From Phoebastria nigripes (Eukaryota; Chordata; Aves; Procellariiformes; Diomedeidae): a DNA stretch of 64,000 nucleotides. The stretch spans positions 248,001 through 312,000 of the forward strand of contig JAYKAV010002931.1 of the NCBI GenBank assembly GCA_035582835.1, read 5' to 3'. Below, one piece after another: positions 62,510-64,000 of the stretch (positions within the stretch are counted from its first letter, which is position 1; every line of letters begins with the position of its first letter). The notes under the pieces were generated by a model. The model worked only from the letters and a program-made list of their open reading frames with translations, did no database searches and was not told the origin of the DNA. The position numbers were made by a program, and so were the translations under genes.

Positions 62510-62715
62510 TTTCATATGTGGACATAGCACCTCAGTTTCCAAAGTGCTGCACAATGGGAGGATGAATGAATGTTTACAATACTCACAAGATAAGTACAGC
62601 AGGTAAATATTGTCCCTTATTCAATTATGGAAGTGGAGACAAAGATTTTTACACGATGGAGGGTTAACACAAGTGATCTCCAGCTGGTCTGCAGAACCAC
62701 AGCTCTTTTAATGAC
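62510..62715 (+). mobile_element. MIR-like ancient SINE remnant
   Basis: The order of blocks follows a plus-strand MIR/CORE-SINE: CCAAAGTGCTGCACAATGGG, CACAAGATAAGTACAGCAGG, TAAATATTGTCCCTTATTC, GGAAGTGGAGACAAAG, GGTTAACACAAGTGATCTCC and CTGGTCTGCAGAACCACAG. Heavily diverged. The family assignment comes from remembered consensus, not a search. Confidence 0.45.
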
Positions 62716-64000
62716 AAAAATGTCTTGTGACCTTGGAGGAATCCTGATTCTTTGTCCACAGATTTTGGGAACCATTGATCTGTATAAAATCACACAATAC
62801 TATGATTTGACACTGTCCTGAAATTTGTGCTGTGTTGTATTGAAGACACTTGACTGTCATGTCTGGGAGAAGGATCTGATTTTACTCAGAAAGAGTTCAA
62901 AGAAAAGACAACCTATGTCAAACTGCTGTAGCCAGTGCCACAAAGCAATAGCATGATTGGGTTTATTCTCTCTGCTCTGTTGCTGATGCGTGAGGACCTC
63001 TCCTGGGATCTCTGCGGGGCAGGAAGCAGATCTCCCTCATGGTGTTTGTTGTGCATTTCCTCATAACGCGGGTACAAAAGGACAGCTATTTCACTAAGTG
63101 AAAATTGTACCTGAGTCATTAGGAACAGGAGTTCATTATTATCTCTACAGCAAATCATAGTGGATATCATTAAAATCCCATCTTTATCTGCTTGCCTGCA
63201 GAGCATCTTGTGTTTTAATTCTAGGAAGAAATCAATTTCACTGCAAGTAGTTTGGATAGTGGATTTTACTTTTTCAATGTCATTCCATCTGTGAAAGTGC
63301 CAGTGTTGTCATTATCACTCTTACTAGCTAGAAAGACTCCTCACAGTCAAAAACCCAAGTAGCTGTGAGATACCCTGGGAACCTCCACGTAAATGGACGG
63401 ACTGGGAGAAGCACGACACTCTGAAACCTTCCTCTTGCCATCGAGGCTGCATGTGGGACGGTGAAAATGCTATGTGGGAATGGGCTGACACAGACAATCT
63501 TCAGTTTGGTCAAAAGAAACTCTTTTGCTAAAGGCAAAACCTCTCTCACTAGTGTGTTAGATCACTAGGTTCACAGCAAGCAAACTTTCTGGGTTGAAAA
63601 AAGTACAAAAATCCTGCATAATGAAAGCTGAGTTCTGCAGATGAACGTATCTGTTCGTCTAGGAGCCACAGTCAGATTGTGGTATTTGTCTGACTGTAAG
63701 GAGAGAGATGGGTACAAAGAGACTGACTGCCTCTCAGGCAGCTAGTCTTCCCTTTCCTCTGATTTGTTGTTGGAGTTTTTTTAATCACATTTTGATCTTC
63801 TTTTGAGGGATCGTAAATTGCAGTGAAAGCCCTCTCACTGGCCTAATATTTTAGGATGGCGACAGCAGGCGTAAGTCAATACCTTCTCCTTCAATCATTT
63901 ACACAGTGCCATGCTTCAAGAAAATGAGACAAAATGACAGCCAACCCCTGTGATCCCTCCTCCTGACAAACCCTGCAAGCCAGTGCCAAATTCAATACAA
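62716..64000. other. No gene recognised
   Basis: Unique-looking DNA up to the window edge. Open frames are under 100 codons, and no exon, RNA gene or repeat family is identified. Confidence 0.4.

Noticed and set aside
1..64000. tRNA, rRNA, CRISPR array, prokaryotic operon or IS element
   Set aside because: No cloverleaf with A/B box wording, no regularly spaced repeats, and no prokaryotic gene layout was seen on either strand.

Overview
The window looks like ordinary bird nuclear DNA. The evidence is the set of interspersed repeats: CR1 retrotransposon copies with the avian CR1 3' tail (ATTCTATG-type octamers), an endogenous retrovirus of the ERVL class whose LTR is of the type common in bird genomes, and a few very old amniote-wide repeats (an L3/CR1-type LINE and MIR-like SINE fragments). 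The ERVL type suggests a neoavian bird, but that is inference. No bacterial-style genes, CRISPR array, rRNA or tRNA was seen.

No exon of a recognisable host protein-coding gene was found in the 64 kb on either strand. Nearly all open frames of 60-210 codons start at arbitrary positions, lack family features and behave like chance frames in A+T-rich DNA. The window is best read as a large intergenic stretch or intron with scattered blocks that look like conserved non-coding elements (homeodomain, POU, SOX or nuclear-receptor-like motifs). Those blocks are judged by eye only; no alignment was possible.

Layout. 1-860: an old L3/CR1-type LINE remnant that runs into an assembly gap of 130 N between a poly-T and a poly-A run. 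861-2478: nothing recognised. 2479-3620: a minus-strand CR1 split by a plus-strand CR1, with a 6-bp direct repeat (GTCAAG) at the junctions. 3621-41563: mostly unrecognised DNA with two MIR/amniote-SINE-like fragments, small simple repeats, one G-rich tract and candidate regulatory blocks. 41564-44838: the main feature, a decayed ERVL provirus with a perfect 5-bp target duplication (GAGGG), only about 16 bp of the 5' LTR, a pol pseudogene (end of reverse transcriptase, RNase H, integrase) and a complete 3' LTR. 44839-64000: unrecognised DNA with candidate regulatory blocks, a perfect 29-bp palindrome, a polypyrimidine tract and one MIR-like fragment near the end.

No new biological system was identified. 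The most informative points are the provirus that lost nearly all of its 5' LTR while keeping its target duplication, the nested CR1 pair, and the palindrome at 57.4 kb.
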